DNA of 64,000 nt. Source: Stenocarpella maydis (taxonomy: Eukaryota; Ascomycota; Sordariomycetes; Diaporthales; Diaporthaceae). Positions 63,160-64,000 of the stretch are shown here, piece by piece. Position 1 is the first letter of the stretch. Each line of letters opens with the position of its first letter. Made by a program: the position numbers and the translations under genes. The DNA lies in NCBI GenBank assembly GCA_002270565.1, contig NQMI01000145.1, positions 4,287 through 68,286 of the forward strand. Direction: 5' to 3'. Below the pieces are notes generated by a model. That model was not told where the DNA came from, did not search any database, and saw nothing but the letters and a program-made list of their open reading frames with translations.

Positions 63160-64000
63160 TGAGATTATTTAAGTAGGAGAGAGTAAATTGAATAATTGGG
63201 CTTGTATGTTTAGGTACTCTTTTGATGATGTGGCTTTCTTACCTAAATCCTTTAAGGCTTGTGTCTTATGCAAGCTTTCCGCTCCTACTAATGCTTATTA
63301 ATTATTATGTTTGTCTTGTGCAACCTGCAATCCTTTTATACGCCCGCTAGGCCCGGTACCGCATGTGGATGTCAGGTACCATGGGCCACCACCATTCGGC
63401 ATACCCGTAATCCGGGATACCAAAATTTCTTAACACCTACAGAAGCCGTTTAATAACTTCACTTGTACGTTCCTCAGCAAAACACTTAACTCCTCAGATA
63501 GAATATCCACGTGTATAAAGACAATTAACTTGCAACTGCCCCCCCCCCCCCCNNNNNNNNNNNNNNNNNNCGGTTACCCCGTGCGCTACATTGGTAATGG
63601 GAGGGGTAAAGAAACCGGTCTGTGGAGGACGGAGGATATACATTTGCACTAGATGAATGTTGAATGTCCGCTCCACATAAATTTCAGGCAGCATTTACTA
63701 TGCTATTTGTCCAGAATGGTCTATGAACGTGATCTTGCCACACACACACGGCATGCTGATTGGCCCGCAGAAAATCCCTAACCCCAGAGGGCCCTTGGAC
63801 CATAGGAAGGGGGGCCCTCCCCTCAGTGTGGGTACCCGGAGGTCCCTACTGGGCGGCGTGGATCGCCTTCGTCACTCGCGATGTCCGCTCACTCCTCCAG
63901 CGAACCCCTTCACGCCTATATGTACCATAATACGTAGATGAATAGCTCACAGGGCTCCGAGACGGACTTTCCTCCTAGTATTGAAAGTTTAGAACGTTAT
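63160..64000. other. Window end with assembly gap
   Basis: A short AT-richer stretch (63160-63340) is followed by ordinary sequence. A C run ends in 18 ambiguous bases (about 63553-63570), an assembly gap, so continuity across it is not assured. No gene could be recognised on either side. Confidence 0.6.

Overview
The window is genomic DNA of a filamentous ascomycete (Pezizomycotina). Protein genes have short GT-AG introns with CTRAY-type branch sites, the recognisable genes are fungal (a MedA-type conidiation regulator, a GH18 chitinase with CBM1 modules, a UstYa/DUF3328 protein, a non-reducing polyketide synthase), and two large AT-rich blocks show repeat-induced point mutation (RIP): decayed transposons in which C-to-T/G-to-A changes have made stops and destroyed motifs. 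I cannot name the genus.

Layout. 1-6180: RIP-degraded AT-rich repeat DNA. 6180-13400: normal base composition but no intact gene, only broken coding scraps. 13400-19370: long gene-free region running into a medA-like gene (19371-22148). 22149-28730: no gene seen. 28890-30694: secreted class III chitinase with two cellulose/chitin-binding modules. 31986-33075: UstYa-family membrane protein in five exons. 34576-36899: BTB/POZ-like protein. 37339-53950: second AT-rich block, a nest of transposons: the end of a pogo/Fot-like DNA transposon, a near-full-length RIP-mutated Ty3/gypsy element on the minus strand (LTRs of 390 and 388 bp) with three later, un-RIPped copies of another LTR inserted in it, then tandem repeats and a 4.2-kb element with long inverted ends. 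53950-54870: decayed minus-strand gene fragment. 55127-62183: a complete six-exon non-reducing polyketide synthase, SAT-KS-MAT-PT-ACP-ACP-TE, on the minus strand. 62184-64000: its upstream region, an uncertain open frame and an assembly gap.

How the genes relate. The medA, chitinase, UstYa and BTB genes are independent single transcription units, all on the plus strand; nothing shows co-regulation. The polyketide synthase stands with its 3' end against the RIP-mutated block and no intact tailoring gene is visible on either side, so it is either the edge of a cluster that continues past position 64000 or an orphan synthase. All gene models here were spliced by hand from frame continuity, splice consensus and family motifs; no search was run.
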